A DNA stretch of 64,000 nt from Sphingomonas sp. PP-CE-3A-406 (GTDB taxonomy: Bacteria > Pseudomonadota > Alphaproteobacteria > Sphingomonadales > Sphingomonadaceae). Made by a program: the position numbers and the translations under genes. Shown in pieces: positions 50,273 to 60,385 of the stretch (positions are counted from its first letter, which is position 1; each line of letters begins with the position of its first letter). The DNA is taken from contig NZ_RCWY01000003.1 in the NCBI RefSeq assembly GCF_003688625.1, positions 310,001 to 374,000 of the forward strand. Reading direction: 5' to 3'. The notes beneath the pieces are model-generated. The model was not told the origin of the DNA, searched no databases, and saw nothing but the letters and a program-made list of their open reading frames with translations.

Positions 50273-51412
50273 GTGGCGGACTTGAGCACCAGATCGATCG
50301 AGATACGCGCCGGAAGCAGTGCCCGAACCAACGATACGCGCCTGTCCACTGCGATCGCGATCGCGCGGCTGATCGGGATCATGGGGATCGTCTACGTCCA
50401 CGCCTGGACCGGCCGCACCGCGGAGGAGCTGGCTGCGGTAGCGTTCAGCTGGCAGGCGGTGCTGCGAACGATGCTCGGCGAAGTGTTCGGACGTAGCGCG
50501 GTGCCGCTGCTCGGGATGATTTCGGGCTGGCTGGTCGTGTCGACCGCGACGAGGCAACCGTACGGCGCGTTCCTGCGTGGCAAGGCGCGCACGATCCTGC
50601 TGCCGATGGTCTTGTGGAACGCAATCGCGCTGGTGCTGGTCGGGGCGGCGGCGACGTTCGGCGATCTGAAGGCGCCGACGCCGTCGAGTATCGGATGGAC
50701 GTTGAACGAACTCGTTCCGATGGTGCATGCCGACGATATCAACGTGCAGATGCCGTTCCTGCGCGACCTGTTCGTCTGCATGATGATCGCGCCGGTTCTG
50801 GTGCGCGCGTCGAGCGCGTGGCTGGCGGTGGTCGCGCTGATTGTGATGGTGTGGAGCGTGGCCGGGGTTCACGTTCCGTTGTTGCTGCGACCGCAGATAC
50901 TGCTCTTCTTTACCGCTGGGATCGCCGCGCGGCGATTTGGCGTGGCGGAGCGGGTGGCGGGGTGGCCTGTAGCCCTATGCGCGCTGCCATTCGTCGTACT
51001 GATCGCGCCGCGGCTGTGGACCGCGCTGCTCGGGAACGCGGTCTTCGATGCACATCCGCATCTGATGGCGGCATTCGATATCGTGTTTCGACTGGCGTCG
51101 GCGGTGCTGTTCTGGCGGCTCGCCTGGGGCTTGGCTGGGAGCAACGTTGCGGACCGATTGCGCGGGATCGAGCGGTACGGGTTTCTCGCATTCTGCGATC
51201 ACCTGGTGCTGCTGTGGCTGTTCGGGCCGGTGATCGGATTGGCGACCGGCGCGCTGGGGGCCGGGCTGTATCCGGCATATCTGCTGGTCCAGCCGTTGCT
51301 GGTGCTCGGCGTCACGATCGCTCTGGGGCAGGTGCTGATGGCGCTCTCGCCGTCAATTGCGCGGGTGCTCAGTGGCGGCCGGCTGGGGCGGTCGGCTTCA
51401 GTTACCGCGTGA
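50273..51412 (+). CDS. acyltransferase family membrane protein
   Basis: 379 residues, about ten hydrophobic helices. The N-terminal IARLIGIMGIVYVHAW has the conserved Arg and His spacing of acyltransferase 3 proteins; PLLGMISGWLV follows. It probably O-acylates a cell-surface glycan. GTG 50273 is used; the first 25 residues before the domain are hydrophilic and may not be translated. It converges with the TonB-like gene, overlapping by 15 bases. Confidence 0.82.
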   Translation: MADLSTRSIEIRAGSSARTNDTRLSTAIAIARLIGIMGIVYVHAWTGRTAEELAAVAFSWQAVLRTMLGEVFGRSAVPLLGMISGWLVVSTATRQPYGAFLRGKARTILLPMVLWNAIALVLVGAAATFGDLKAPTPSSIGWTLNELVPMVHADDINVQMPFLRDLFVCMMIAPVLVRASSAWLAVVALIVMVWSVAGVHVPLLLRPQILLFFTAGIAARRFGVAERVAGWPVALCALPFVVLIAPRLWTALLGNAVFDAHPHLMAAFDIVFRLASAVLFWRLAWGLAGSNVADRLRGIERYGFLAFCDHLVLLWLFGPVIGLATGALGAGLYPAYLLVQPLLVLGVTIALGQVLMALSPSIARVLSGGRLGRSASVTA

Positions 51413-52156
51413 CGGCGGGCCGAGCTGGTTCACCCATTCCTGGTTGTGGACGACGGTAGAGCGAACCGGGCGGCCGGCGGCGTCGAGCCAGGGGCGGTAG
51501 CGGAAGCGCAATTCGATCAGGCGGCAGGTGGTCGCATCGAGCACGCCGTTGCCGCTGGAGCGCGTGATCATGCAGTGCGTGACGCTGCCGTCGGTCTCGA
51601 CGGTGTAGCGCACGCCGACGATCCCGCCCGCACCGATCACCGCCTCGGCGTTGGGGAAGTCCTTGTTTTTGAAGCGGCCCTTGAGGAGGCGGGGCGGAGT
51701 CTCGTCGCCACCATCGCCGTCGCCATTTCCGGAGCGGCCGCTGCCCGTGCCGTTCCCCTCGCCGCCTGCGCCGGCGCCGGGTCCGGGGAGGGGCGCTGCA
51801 CCAGTGGTGGCGTCGCTGCCGGGGCCGGGTTTGAGTGCGGCGATGATCGGTGGGGGCGGTACGACGGGCGGGACGATCGGTTTGGGAACGACGACTTCGG
51901 TCGCCTTCGATCGGAGGTTGGCGGGTGAGGCAGCGCCTTCGGGGCGATGGCTTTTCGCGGGGCGGGGAATGATCTTTTCGGGCGGAGGTGGAGGAGGTGC
52001 CGGGCCGACGACGAATGTCTTCAGCGCGTCGGGAATAGCGGTGGGAATGCTGACGCCGAGGCCGAGGATGAGCGCGTAGCCGACGATGGCGCAGAGTAAA
52101 GCGGCGCCGGTGGCGGATATCAGGCGGTCGCGCGGGTTCGGGTGGACGCCGTACAT
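51398..52156 (-). CDS. TonB-like energy-transducing protein
   Basis: 252 residues. N-terminal membrane anchor (GAALLCAIVGYALILGLGV), a proline-rich spacer (GPAPPPPPPEKIIPRP and PKPIVPPVVPPPPIIA) and a glycine-rich hinge. The C-terminal TonB fold includes GGIVGVRYTVETDGSVTHCM and LIELRFRYRPWLDAAGRPV. Couples the proton-motive force to outer-membrane transport. No ExbB/ExbD genes are adjacent. ATG 52156. Confidence 0.87.
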   Translation of the reverse strand: MYGVHPNPRDRLISATGAALLCAIVGYALILGLGVSIPTAIPDALKTFVVGPAPPPPPPEKIIPRPAKSHRPEGAASPANLRSKATEVVVPKPIVPPVVPPPPIIAALKPGPGSDATTGAAPLPGPGAGAGGEGNGTGSGRSGNGDGDGGDETPPRLLKGRFKNKDFPNAEAVIGAGGIVGVRYTVETDGSVTHCMITRSSGNGVLDATTCRLIELRFRYRPWLDAAGRPVRSTVVHNQEWVNQLGPPSRGN

Positions 52157-52262
52157 GCAGGGTAATTGGGGAGGCGGGCGGTGGGCGGCAACTGCGCTTG
52201 AGGGCGCGCGAACGATCTCGGTACTCCGGACGTATTCGGTACGTATCCCGCTTCGATAGATG

Positions 52263-52370
52263 CACCTCCCCGGCGCAGGCCGGGGTCCAAGTGGAAAGGT
52301 CGATGTAACGAAGGACCGTCCGTCGTTATCGCCGTTTCCCAATTGGGCCCCGGCCTGCGCCGGGGAGGTG
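52263..52370. repeat. paired palindromic repeat, copy 3
   Basis: CACCTCCCCGGCGCAGGCC unit and its inverted partner (CCAATTGGGCCCCGGCCTG) ending CCGGGGAGGTG. Same family as 40045 and 45695. Confidence 0.83.
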
Positions 52371-52451
52371 TCCACTTTGAGCGAAATAGACCTCGATTTG
52401 TAAGCAAATCGGTTGGGCGTCGGCAGACCTGTGCGTTCGGCAGACGCTAAA

Positions 52452-52483
52452 ACGGGCGGCGCGACTTAAGTCACACCGCCCGT
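52452..52483. terminator. long palindrome downstream of etfA
   Basis: ACGGGCGG, 16 bases centred on GACTTAAGTC, CCGCCCGT: nearly perfect over 32 bases. A second hairpin, CGCGGGA-GTAAA-TCCCGCG, lies at 52497-52515. Together they may terminate the etfBA transcript; there is no long T-run. Confidence 0.55.
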
Positions 52484-52589
52484 TCGTGGCGCGCGCCGCG
52501 GGAGTAAATCCCGCGTCGTCGGTCGGCGCTAATGCGCCGCCGGCCGGGCCCGCTGTTGCACTGGCTTCGCCTTGCGCAGCGGCATTCGC

Positions 52590-53519
52590 CTACAGCTTCG
52601 CCGTCAATTCCGGCACGATCTTGAACAAATCGCCGACCAGGCCGATGTCCGCGACCTGGAAGATCGGGGCGTCCTCGTCCTTGTTGATCGCGATGATGAC
52701 CTTCGAGTCCTTCATCCCCGCGAGATGCTGGATCGCGCCCGAGATCCCGACCGCGACATACACTTCCGGCGCGACGATCTTGCCGGTCTGGCCGACCTGA
52801 TAATCGTTCGGCGCATAGCCCGCGTCGACCGCCGCGCGCGAGGCACCGACGCCCGCACCAAGCTTGTCCGCGAGCGGATCGATCGTCGCGTGGAACTGCT
52901 CGCTCGACGCCAGCGCGCGGCCGCCCGAGACGATGATCTTCGCGCTGGTCAGCTCGGGACGCTCGTTCTTGGCGATCTCCGAGCCGGCGAAGGTCGACAG
53001 GCCCTTGTCGCCGGTCGATGCGACCGCCTCGATCTCGCCCGAACCACCTTCGGTCGCGGCCTTGGCGAATGCCGTGCCGCGCACCGTGATGACCTTCTTC
53101 GCGTCGGTCGACTGGACGGTTGCGATCGCGTTGCCGGCGTAGATCGGCCGCGTGAACGTGCCTTCGCTCTCGACCGACAGGATGTCGCTGATCTGCATGA
53201 CGTCGAGCAACGCTGCCACGCGAGGGGCGATGTTCTTGCCATGCGTGGTCGATGGCGCGACGAACGCATCGTGCGTGCGCATCAGCTCGACGATCAGCGG
53301 CGCGACGTTCTCGGCCAGCGCATGCGCGAACGCAGCGTCGTCGGCGACGTGCACCTTGCCGACGCCGGCGATCTTCGCGGCCTCGGCAGCGACGCCGTCG
53401 ACGCCCTGGCCGACGACCAGCAGATGGACTTCGCCGAGCTGCGACGCGGCCGTGACCGCCGACAGCGTGGCATCCTTGACGGTCTGACCGTCATGTTCGA
53501 CCCAGACGAGCGTCTTCAC
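52590..53519 (-). CDS. etfA: electron transfer flavoprotein subunit alpha
   Basis: 309 residues. [20 protein letters not shown] opens the N-terminal ETF domain. The C-terminal FAD-binding domain has [36 protein letters not shown] and [20 protein letters not shown], then [20 protein letters not shown]. With EtfB it passes electrons from acyl-CoA dehydrogenases to ETF-ubiquinone oxidoreductase. GTG start overlaps the etfB stop by GTGA. Confidence 0.95.
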   Translation of the reverse strand: MKTLVWVEHDGQTVKDATLSAVTAASQLGEVHLLVVGQGVDGVAAEAAKIAGVGKVHVADDAAFAHALAENVAPLIVELMRTHDAFVAPSTTHGKNIAPRVAALLDVMQISDILSVESEGTFTRPIYAGNAIATVQSTDAKKVITVRGTAFAKAATEGGSGEIEAVASTGDKGLSTFAGSEIAKNERPELTSAKIIVSGGRALASSEQFHATIDPLADKLGAGVGASRAAVDAGYAPNDYQVGQTGKIVAPEVYVAVGISGAIQHLAGMKDSKVIIAINKDEDAPIFQVADIGLVGDLFKIVPELTAKL

Positions 53520-54262
53520 TTGGCGACTCCCATTTCCTTGAGCTTGCCGACCAGCGCGTCGACATCGGCGACCTTGATCCCGGCCGAGCGCTTGGCGGGC
53601 TCGACCACCTTCAGCGTGGTCAGGCGCGGCGTGACGTCGACGCCGAAATCGGCCGGCGTCTTCTGCGCCATCGGCTTCGACTTCGCCTTCATGATGTTCG
53701 GCAGCGAGGCATAGCGCGGTTCGTTGAGGCGAAGATCGGTGGTGATGATCGCGGGCAGCTTCAGCGTGTCCGTCTCCGCGCCGCCATCGACTTCGCGCGT
53801 CACGTTCACCGAACCGTCGGCGATCTCGACCTTCGACGCGAACGTGCCCTGGCCCCAATTCAGGAGACCGGCGAGCATCTGCCCGGTCTGGTTGTTGTCG
53901 TCGTCGATCGCCTGCTTGCCGAGGATCACGAGGTCGGGCTTTTCCTCCTCGACAATCTTGGCGAGGATCTTGGCGACGCCCAGCGGCTCGACCTTAGTCT
54001 CGCTGACGACGAGGATCGCACGGTCGGCGCCCATCGCGAGCGCGGTCCGCAGCGTTTCCTGGCTCTTCTGCTCGCCGATCGAGACGACGACGATCTCGGT
54101 GACGCCCTTGTCCTTCAGGCGGATTGCCTCTTCGACCGCGATCTCGTCGAACGGGTTCATGCTCATCTTGACGTTCGCCAGATCGACGCCCGTTCCGTCC
54201 GCCTTCACGCGAGGCTTCACGTTGTAGTCAAGCACGCGCTTGACCGGCACCAGCACCTTCAT
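53516..54262 (-). CDS. etfB: electron transfer flavoprotein subunit beta
   Basis: 248 residues. [20 protein letters not shown] start, the ETF beta signature region [40 protein letters not shown] and [20 protein letters not shown]. Binds AMP and forms a heterodimer with EtfA, encoded directly downstream. ATG 54262 with GGAACCCCG upstream. Confidence 0.95.
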   Translation of the reverse strand: MKVLVPVKRVLDYNVKPRVKADGTGVDLANVKMSMNPFDEIAVEEAIRLKDKGVTEIVVVSIGEQKSQETLRTALAMGADRAILVVSETKVEPLGVAKILAKIVEEEKPDLVILGKQAIDDDNNQTGQMLAGLLNWGQGTFASKVEIADGSVNVTREVDGGAETDTLKLPAIITTDLRLNEPRYASLPNIMKAKSKPMAQKTPADFGVDVTPRLTTLKVVEPAKRSAGIKVADVDALVGKLKEMGVAK

Positions 54263-54439
54263 CGGGGTTCCTTCCAAGGTGAATCTATTCGTTTCGCCCG
54301 CTGGTTGCCCGGCGGCGTTGGCCGGACAGATGGCGGTTTCACGTCGTTTTCGCAAGTCCGGTATGGAAACATCGCTATGCCGTAGCGTCACGGCGAGATG
54401 CCGATCGGACCACCTGCCGAACAGTGTGCGACATCAACG

Positions 54440-54477
54440 AAAAAGGGCCCGGACGTTTCCGTCCGAGCCCCTCTTTT
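54440..54477 (-). terminator. rho-independent terminator of sucC
   Basis: On the minus strand: GGGCTCGGACG, loop GAAA, CGTCCGGGCCC, then TTTTT. An 11-base stem with a GNRA-type loop and a T-run, about 35 bases after the sucC stop. Confidence 0.9.
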
Positions 54478-54507
54478 CGCAGAATCAGTATGCGTCGTCG
54501 GCAGCGG

Positions 54508-55710
54508 TTAGGCCGCGACCTTCTGCACCTCTGCGACGATCTTCTTCGCGGCATCGCCCAGATCGTTCGCCGGAACGATCGCGAGGCCGGAGTTCGCGAG
54601 GATCTCCTTGCCCTTCTCGACATTCGTGCCCTCGAGGCGGACGACGAGCGGCACCGAGAGGTTCACTTCCTTCGCCGCGGCGACGATGCCGTCGGCGATG
54701 ATGTCGCACTTCATGATGCCACCGAAGATGTTGACGAGGATGCCCTTCACGTTCGGATCCGCGAGGATGATCTTGAACGCCGCAGTCACCTTCTCCTTGT
54801 TGGCGCCGCCGCCGACGTCGAGGAAGTTGGCCGGGAACATGCCGTTGAGCTTGATGATGTCCATCGTCGCCATCGCCAGGCCTGCGCCGTTGACCATGCA
54901 GCCGATGTCGCCATCGAGCTTGATGTAGGCGAGGTCGTACTTCGACGCTTCGAGTTCGGCGGGATCTTCCTCGGTCTCGTCGCGCAGTTCGAGCAGGTCC
55001 TTGTGGCGGAACAGCGCGTTGCCGTCGAATGCGACCTTCGCGTCGAGCACCATCAGCTTGCCGTCGTTCGTCACGGCGAGCGGGTTGATCTCGATCTGCT
55101 CGGCATCGGTGCCCATGAATGCGTCATACAGCTTCGACGCGGTGTTCGCGGCCTGCTTGGCGAGATCGCCGGTCAGCTTCAGCGCAGCGGCAACGGCGCG
55201 GCCGTGATGCGGCATGAAGCCGGTTGCCTGGTCGATGTCGATCGACTGGATCTTCTCGGGCGTGTCGTGCGCGACGGCCTCGATGTCCATGCCGCCTTCG
55301 GTCGAGACGACCATCATCACCCGGCCGGTGGTGCGGTTGAGCGTCAGCGCGAGGTAGAATTCCTTGTCGATGTCGACGCCGTCGGTGACGTACAGGCGAT
55401 TGACCTGCTTGCCCGCGTCACCCGTCTGGATGGTGACGAGCGTGTTGCCGAGCATGTCGGTCGCGGCTGCGCGAACCTCGTCCGCGGTCTTGGCGAGGCG
55501 CACGCCGCCCTTGGCGTCGGGGCCGAGCTCGACGAACTTGCCCTTGCCGCGGCCGCCGGCGTGGATCTGCGCCTTGACGACATAGAGCGGTCCGGGAAGC
55601 TTCTTCGAGGCCTCGACGGCCTCCTCGACGGTCAGTGCCGCGAAACCGGCAGGCACGGGGACGCCGAACTTGGCCAGCAGTTCCTTGGCCTGGTATTCAT
55701 GGATGTTCAT
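54508..55710 (-). CDS. sucC: succinate--CoA ligase, ADP-forming, subunit beta
   Basis: 400 residues. [20 protein letters not shown] is the classic SucC start; ATP-grasp parts are [20 protein letters not shown] and [20 protein letters not shown], and the C-terminal ligase domain has [23 protein letters not shown]-cycle enzyme that makes succinate from succinyl-CoA with ATP formation. sucD is not adjacent; the next gene downstream is etfB, beyond a strong terminator. Confidence 0.95.
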   Translation of the reverse strand: MNIHEYQAKELLAKFGVPVPAGFAALTVEEAVEASKKLPGPLYVVKAQIHAGGRGKGKFVELGPDAKGGVRLAKTADEVRAAATDMLGNTLVTIQTGDAGKQVNRLYVTDGVDIDKEFYLALTLNRTTGRVMMVVSTEGGMDIEAVAHDTPEKIQSIDIDQATGFMPHHGRAVAAALKLTGDLAKQAANTASKLYDAFMGTDAEQIEINPLAVTNDGKLMVLDAKVAFDGNALFRHKDLLELRDETEEDPAELEASKYDLAYIKLDGDIGCMVNGAGLAMATMDIIKLNGMFPANFLDVGGGANKEKVTAAFKIILADPNVKGILVNIFGGIMKCDIIADGIVAAAKEVNLSVPLVVRLEGTNVEKGKEILANSGLAIVPANDLGDAAKKIVAEVQKVAA

Positions 55711-56030
55711 CGGGAAGGCTCCACGCAATTTTTAGGAAACTCGGGAATTGGTTGGGCGTAAAGCACAGGGCGGCCAGCAAATCCACCCTTAAGGCATTTG
55801 CAGTTGCGTCTCGTTTGCAATAGAAGCGAATCGGCTGACCAAGTGCATTGAGTTTTGGGTAGTTTTTGGGTGTCAGCGTTGCCCGCGTCAGCCTAGCTAC
55901 AGCCAAAGCTTTGTGTAGCCTTTCGGTCGTGACGTCCTAAGATTGCCGAGAAACGTCGCCAAAACGCAGACATGTTCGGCCTGCGACCGCGTTTGCATAA
56001 AAGTAACCCTTTTCAGGGCATTATCCTCGC
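55711..56030. promoter_or_regulatory. divergent intergenic region between sucC and the PilZ gene
   Basis: 320 bases with relatively low GC content. Both genes read outward from it, so it should hold both promoters. It contains TTTTGGGTAGTTTTTGGGTG near 55852, but no operator could be identified. Confidence 0.5.
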
Positions 56031-56360
56031 ATGACACAGCCTGCGACTCCATTGCCCCACGATCTGACCAGCGAAGAGCTCCGTCAGTCGCTCCGCAAAG
56101 CGGTGAAGATGCGGGCGCATTTGCGCGATCGCGGTCAGACACGGTTCGAGATCGAGGTCACCGACCTGTCGCTCTCGGGGTTTCGCGCGGAAACCAGTTT
56201 TACGCTCTGGCCGGGAACGGTGGTGTGGCTGACGCTACCGGGACTCGCCGCGCTGGAGGCGGTCGTGGCCTGGCGCGACAAGTTCAAATATGGCTGCGCG
56301 TTTGCCAAGCCGCTGCACCCGGCGGTGTTCGATCATATTGTTGCGCTAAGCCAGCGATAG
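56031..56360 (+). CDS. PilZ domain protein
   Basis: 109 residues. The cyclic-di-GMP-binding pattern is partly seen: RKAVKMRAHLRDRGQTRFE at the start and VTDLSLSGFRAETSFTLWPG, the D/NxSxxG motif. A conserved strand GTVVWLTLPGLAALEAVVAW follows. Single-domain PilZ proteins act as c-di-GMP adaptors. ATG 56031. Confidence 0.82.
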   Translation: MTQPATPLPHDLTSEELRQSLRKAVKMRAHLRDRGQTRFEIEVTDLSLSGFRAETSFTLWPGTVVWLTLPGLAALEAVVAWRDKFKYGCAFAKPLHPAVFDHIVALSQR

Positions 56361-56562
56361 GCTCGGCCACGCCCGAGCCGATGCGCGAGCGGAGTGTCGC
56401 GCAATCGCTGGCTCGGCCGGTGGGTCGCTTTAGCGAACCCATCCGACGACGGCTTTGCCGGCGGCCTTTTAGAGAGAGCTGGTCGCGCCGTGGCAAAGCC
56501 ACGTCGTCAGTCGTCGCTGTGCGACGCTGGCCGGGCTTTCGACTTATCCGAAAATAGCTGCG

Positions 56563-57234
56563 CTATTTCGGGTCTCTGCCTTTAAACCCCTGCGCCACCA
56601 CGAACCATTCGACCGACCCCTTGCGACTCGCCGGCGGCTTGGCGTGCTTCACCGTCTTGAAGTTGCGCTTCATCTCCGCGACCAGTTCCGAATCGGCGCC
56701 GCCCGCGAACACCTTCGACACGAACGTGCCACCCGGCTCCAACACCTCGCACGCAAAGTGCAGTGCCGTTTCTACCAGCGCCATCGTCCTGAGCGCGTCG
56801 GTCTGCGGATGCCCGACCGTGTTCGCCGCCATGTCGGACAACACCAGATCCGGCGCGCCGCCCAAGGCCTCGATCAGCTTACCCGGCGCGGCATCGTCGA
56901 GGAAATCCATCTCGAAGATCGTCACGCCCTCGATCGGGTCGACCGGGAGCAAGTCGATCCCGACCACCGCAGCCTTGGGGATCCGACGCCGAATCACCTG
57001 CGCCCAGCCGCCTGGCGCGATGCCGAGATCGACGACGCGCTTCGACCCGCGGATCAGTTCGAATCGCTCGTCGAGCTCGATCAGCTTGTACGCGGCCCGG
57101 CTGCGATAGCCGTCGGCCTTCGCGCGCTTCACATACGGATCGTTCAGCTGGCGCTCGAGCCAGCGCGTCGACTGCGCGGTGCGTTTCCGCGCGGTGAGGA
57201 CGCGGACATGCCCGCCGGAGCCGCCGCGGCTCAT
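56563..57234 (-). CDS. rlmE: 23S rRNA (uridine2552-2'-O)-methyltransferase
   Basis: 223 residues. DGYRSRAAYKLIELDERFEL holds the catalytic lysine; VVDLGIAPGGWAQVIRRR is the SAM-binding loop; DLVLSDMAANTVGHPQTD, FVSKVFAGGADSELV and SVEWFVVAQGFKGR give the rest of the K-D-K-E set. Modifies U2552 of 23S rRNA. ATG 57234 overlaps the stop of the phosphatase gene. Confidence 0.94.
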   Translation of the reverse strand: MSRGGSGGHVRVLTARKRTAQSTRWLERQLNDPYVKRAKADGYRSRAAYKLIELDERFELIRGSKRVVDLGIAPGGWAQVIRRRIPKAAVVGIDLLPVDPIEGVTIFEMDFLDDAAPGKLIEALGGAPDLVLSDMAANTVGHPQTDALRTMALVETALHFACEVLEPGGTFVSKVFAGGADSELVAEMKRNFKTVKHAKPPASRKGSVEWFVVAQGFKGRDPK

Positions 57235-58292
57235 GCCGCCACGCCCGACTTGCCCGGTTTAGGCGCGCCCATCAACCGGCGGAGAATGCCCTCGCGAATG
57301 CCGCGGTCGGCGATGCCGAGCCGTTCGGCGGGCCACAAATCCATGATCGTCTCCAGAATGGCACAGCCCGCGACCACCAGGTCGGCGCGCTCGTTGCCGA
57401 TGCACGGCAGCTTGGCGCGCTCCGTGATCGACATGTGGGAAAGGTCGGCGCTGATCTTCCGCATCGCAGAGGCAGGCACGATCAGCCCGTCGACGACCGA
57501 GCGGTCGTAATGGCTGAGCCCGAGATGCACGCTCCCGAGCGTCGTCACCGTGCCACTGGTTCCGAGCAGCCGGGGCCGCGCGACGTGCCGGGGCAGGCGG
57601 CTGGCGAACCCCGCGAAACTGTCCGCGACCACGCTGCGCATCCGCGCATAGGCGGCACGGCGACCGTCCTCGCCTTCGCCGCCACCGGCATGCTCGGTCA
57701 GCGACACCACGCCCCATGGTGCCGAATGCCAGTCGAGCACGGTCGGGATCGGCGTCGACGTATCGATCAGCACGAGTTCGGTCGACCCGCCGCCGATATC
57801 GAACACGAGCGCGGGATCCTCGCCGGGCTCGATCAGCGCATGGCAGCCGAGCACGGCCAGCCGCGCCTCCTCCTCGGCAGAAATGATGTCGAGATGGATC
57901 CCCGTCTCGGCGAGCGCGCGGGCGATGAAGTCGGGGCCGTTCGAGGCCTGCCGACACGCCTCGGTCGCGACCGACCGCGCCAGCGTGACGTTGCGACGCT
58001 GCAACTTGTCCGAGCATACCCGCAACGCCGAGATCGTCCGCTCGATCGCCGCATCGCTGAGCTTGCCGGTCGACGCCAGACCTTCGCCCAACCGAACGAT
58101 TCGCGAGAACGCATCGATCACCGCGAACCCGCCCGCCTGCGGTCGCGCGATCAGCAATCGACAATTGTTGGTGCCGAGATCCAGCGCGGCAAACGCCTGC
58201 GCATCGGCCCACCGCCCTCGGCCGGGCCGGGTCGCCGCCGGACGGGCAGGAGACCCCTGCCGGAACGGCATTCGGGCGGAAACATCCCCCAT
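57231..58292 (-). CDS. Ppx/GppA family phosphatase
   Basis: 353 residues. Actin-like ATPase fold: FAALDLGTNNCRLLIA, SFSRIVRLGEGLASTGKLSD-like segment near 65, the VFDIGGGSTELVLID phosphate-binding loop and LLGTSGTVTTLGSVHLGL. Hydrolyses polyphosphate or pppGpp. It lacks the C-terminal HD domain of long Ppx, as usual in alphaproteobacteria. Upstream of and overlapping rlmE by ATGA. Confidence 0.92.
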   Translation of the reverse strand: MGDVSARMPFRQGSPARPAATRPGRGRWADAQAFAALDLGTNNCRLLIARPQAGGFAVIDAFSRIVRLGEGLASTGKLSDAAIERTISALRVCSDKLQRRNVTLARSVATEACRQASNGPDFIARALAETGIHLDIISAEEEARLAVLGCHALIEPGEDPALVFDIGGGSTELVLIDTSTPIPTVLDWHSAPWGVVSLTEHAGGGEGEDGRRAAYARMRSVVADSFAGFASRLPRHVARPRLLGTSGTVTTLGSVHLGLSHYDRSVVDGLIVPASAMRKISADLSHMSITERAKLPCIGNERADLVVAGCAILETIMDLWPAERLGIADRGIREGILRRLMGAPKPGKSGVAA

Positions 58293-58456
58293 CGCCGCAA
58301 AACTCGCTATCTATATCTGCCGTCGCAGGAAAATACCCACCCGGTGCTTGGCATCGAATGTAGCGGGGTGCAGCGATTACGCAAGCGATGTGGCAAATCC
58401 CTACGATCTTGGCGTTGACAGCCCGACCTCCCCCGCCTAGATCGCGCCCTCGCTGA

Positions 58457-58530
58457 TGCCCCGTCGTCTAATGGTAAGACTGCGGTTTCTGATACCGCCT
58501 ATTGAGGTTCGAATCCTCACGGGGCATCCA
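58457..58530 (+). tRNA. tRNA-Gln (CTG anticodon)
   Basis: Acceptor TGCCCCG pairs with CGGGGCA, discriminator T, encoded CCA. The anticodon stem GCGGT/ACCGC encloses the loop TTCTGAT, giving CTG. The T arm carries GGTTCGAATCC. An accessory region with an integrase fragment begins just after it. Confidence 0.97.
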
Positions 58531-59212
58531 GCGATCTATCCTTTGACACCGAAACCGGACCTCTGTGACAGGAGTACGCCTTGGGCGTGCTTCCCCTTGT
58601 TGGCTCGAGATCGCCGCGTTTCTCTGGGATGTGGGGCTGAGATGGCTGGTAAGAGGTAAAGTCGCTGGGATGAAATGCGCTTCGCCCCGAGAGAGATTCC
58701 TACAAGATCATATGCGGCGGATTAGGGAGCTGTGCGCCTAAGACCTACAAGACGACATTCGGCCGTCGTTGGGCGCTCCCCAACTTCAGACATCCGTTCA
58801 TGTCCGCTTGACGCCTCAACGTGTGGCCGTGGAATGACAAGAAGTGGGACGAAGCCGCCCTTCGAGGACCGAATGAAGAGTGTCAGCATTCAGCCAAAGT
58901 CGGCATTTGGCCGACCGCTCTCTCGATGAACTTGCCCGCCTGGTTGCTACCTTACCGCGGACCATCAGCCGCCTGTTGCCCGTCAAGTTCGGCCTCGCTT
59001 TTAAGACTCAGCAGCGGCGTATCGGCATAGCCGAGACTACCACCACGGAAGACCATGGACCTACTCACACTGCCTTGTTCTTGACTGCTGCTCTAGACGA
59101 GATGCGGCCCGTGCGGCAACGAGGCTGATGGCTTGGTACGCACCGTGATCGATATCCAAGCCAAGATCTTGGTATGCCCTCATCAAGGCATCGATTGAGG
59201 GGGAGCAGCGTA
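58531..59212. other. gene-poor start of the tRNA-Gln accessory region
   Basis: 682 bases with no convincing gene. A frame around 58880-59128 (LDELARLVATLPRTISRLLP then FKTQQRRIGIAETTTTEDHG) looks like a worn protein remnant. It also holds a copy of the dispersed motif CCCCAACTTCAGACATCCG (58778-58802). Confidence 0.45.
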
Positions 59213-60010
59213 ATGACGATCGAAGAGCTGGACGATTTGTATTCGCAGGCCAACAGGCTGATCATGGGCCGAAGCATCACGGCCGCTGGAAAGGCGCTTG
59301 TATTCAGTTCCAGCAGCCTCGACGCCGCAGCCAATGACATAGCCGACCTGTACGATCTCACTGCGGAGGAAAGGGCCGCGTTGATTACGGGCCATCAGGG
59401 TACCGCTCTCGCGACCGTGCAAGAGACCGCCGCGGGTTTGTTAGGAACCGGAACCCCGCTGGATGCTAAGAAGGCTATGTCGATCGCCAAAACTGCCGTC
59501 GACGGGGGGCGCAAAATTAAGGCGATCACGGCCCTCTTGAAGGCAGGTCCGAGCGCGGCCGAAGCCGCAGCCGTGGGCGGGCAGGTCGCGAGCAAGGCAA
59601 CTGTGTGGGGCTGGGTCGCCACGGCGGTCTATGCCGCAGGCACTGGATCTTGGTTTGCCTACAACCTGCGGTCGTTCAATCTCGCTGCCTACGAGGCAAG
59701 GCGTATACGAGAGGGTCTAGAAGCACACCCGGCCGGACCGTCAGTGAGGGACTTAGCGGCCGCCGGACTGACCACGTTCGCGAACGTTGCAACTGATGGG
59801 GCCAAAGCGGTCGGACATGGAGCGAGCGCTACAGTGGACGCCGTCGGTCACGGGGTGACTATTGCGAAAACGGGGGCCGCGAAGGGCGGCGGTTGGCTCT
59901 ATGGTGCAGCCAGCGGATTCTTCCGCCGCAACTCAACCCCGTCCGCCACTGAAAACGCCGCCCCCGGTCTTCGGACCGAGATTGACCGAGCCGGCGACGC
60001 CCAAGCCTGA
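59213..60010 (+). CDS. hypothetical alanine-rich protein, 265 residues
   Basis: Not recognised. A soluble helical N-terminus (MTIEELDDLYSQANRLIMGR), one likely membrane stretch (VWGWVATAVYAAGTGSWFAY near 130) and a repetitive Ala/Gly region (ATVDAVGHGVTIAKTGAAKG). The end is proline- and serine-rich. ATG 59213 has GAGGGGGAG upstream, a strong ribosome site, so it is likely a real gene. Its neighbours are a DUF262 nuclease and an integrase fragment. Confidence 0.65.
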   Translation: MTIEELDDLYSQANRLIMGRSITAAGKALVFSSSSLDAAANDIADLYDLTAEERAALITGHQGTALATVQETAAGLLGTGTPLDAKKAMSIAKTAVDGGRKIKAITALLKAGPSAAEAAAVGGQVASKATVWGWVATAVYAAGTGSWFAYNLRSFNLAAYEARRIREGLEAHPAGPSVRDLAAAGLTTFANVATDGAKAVGHGASATVDAVGHGVTIAKTGAAKGGGWLYGAASGFFRRNSTPSATENAAPGLRTEIDRAGDAQA

Positions 60011-60385
60011 AAGGGCCGCAATCTCCCTCTTGGCTGTTCAGGCAGCGGACCGAATGCCAACTGCCTATGACCCAATTGTGGACGCTCAGAGGCACCTGCC
60101 CGTTTCCCAACTTCAGACGTTCATTCATCACGGCTCCGCAAGCCTTTGACTGTTTCCCGATTGGCAAAAGCGGGACGAGGCGGCCATCCGATCTTGACGC
60201 CGCGAAGGTCCGCTGTTGGCGCAAGCGGCCTCTAAATTACGATCAGTGCGTTGCCCGATTGAAACATCAAGGCGGGGGTGCGCTCGACGATCGGCGAGAC
60301 CGATCGGGCGGCAGCCGAGCAGACGCAGGGCCATCCATCCGTTCGTCATCGCTGACCAAGGCAGGACGTCGCCGCGGGTTCAGGG
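60011..60385. other. 375-base non-coding stretch
   Basis: No gene seen. Contains a copy of the dispersed motif CCCAACTTCAGACGTTC (60105-60128). Lies between the hypothetical gene and the end of the convergent nuclease gene. Confidence 0.45.

Noticed and set aside
54424..55761. 445-codon plus-strand frame over sucC
   Set aside because: Antisense shadow of sucC; begins in the sucC terminator.
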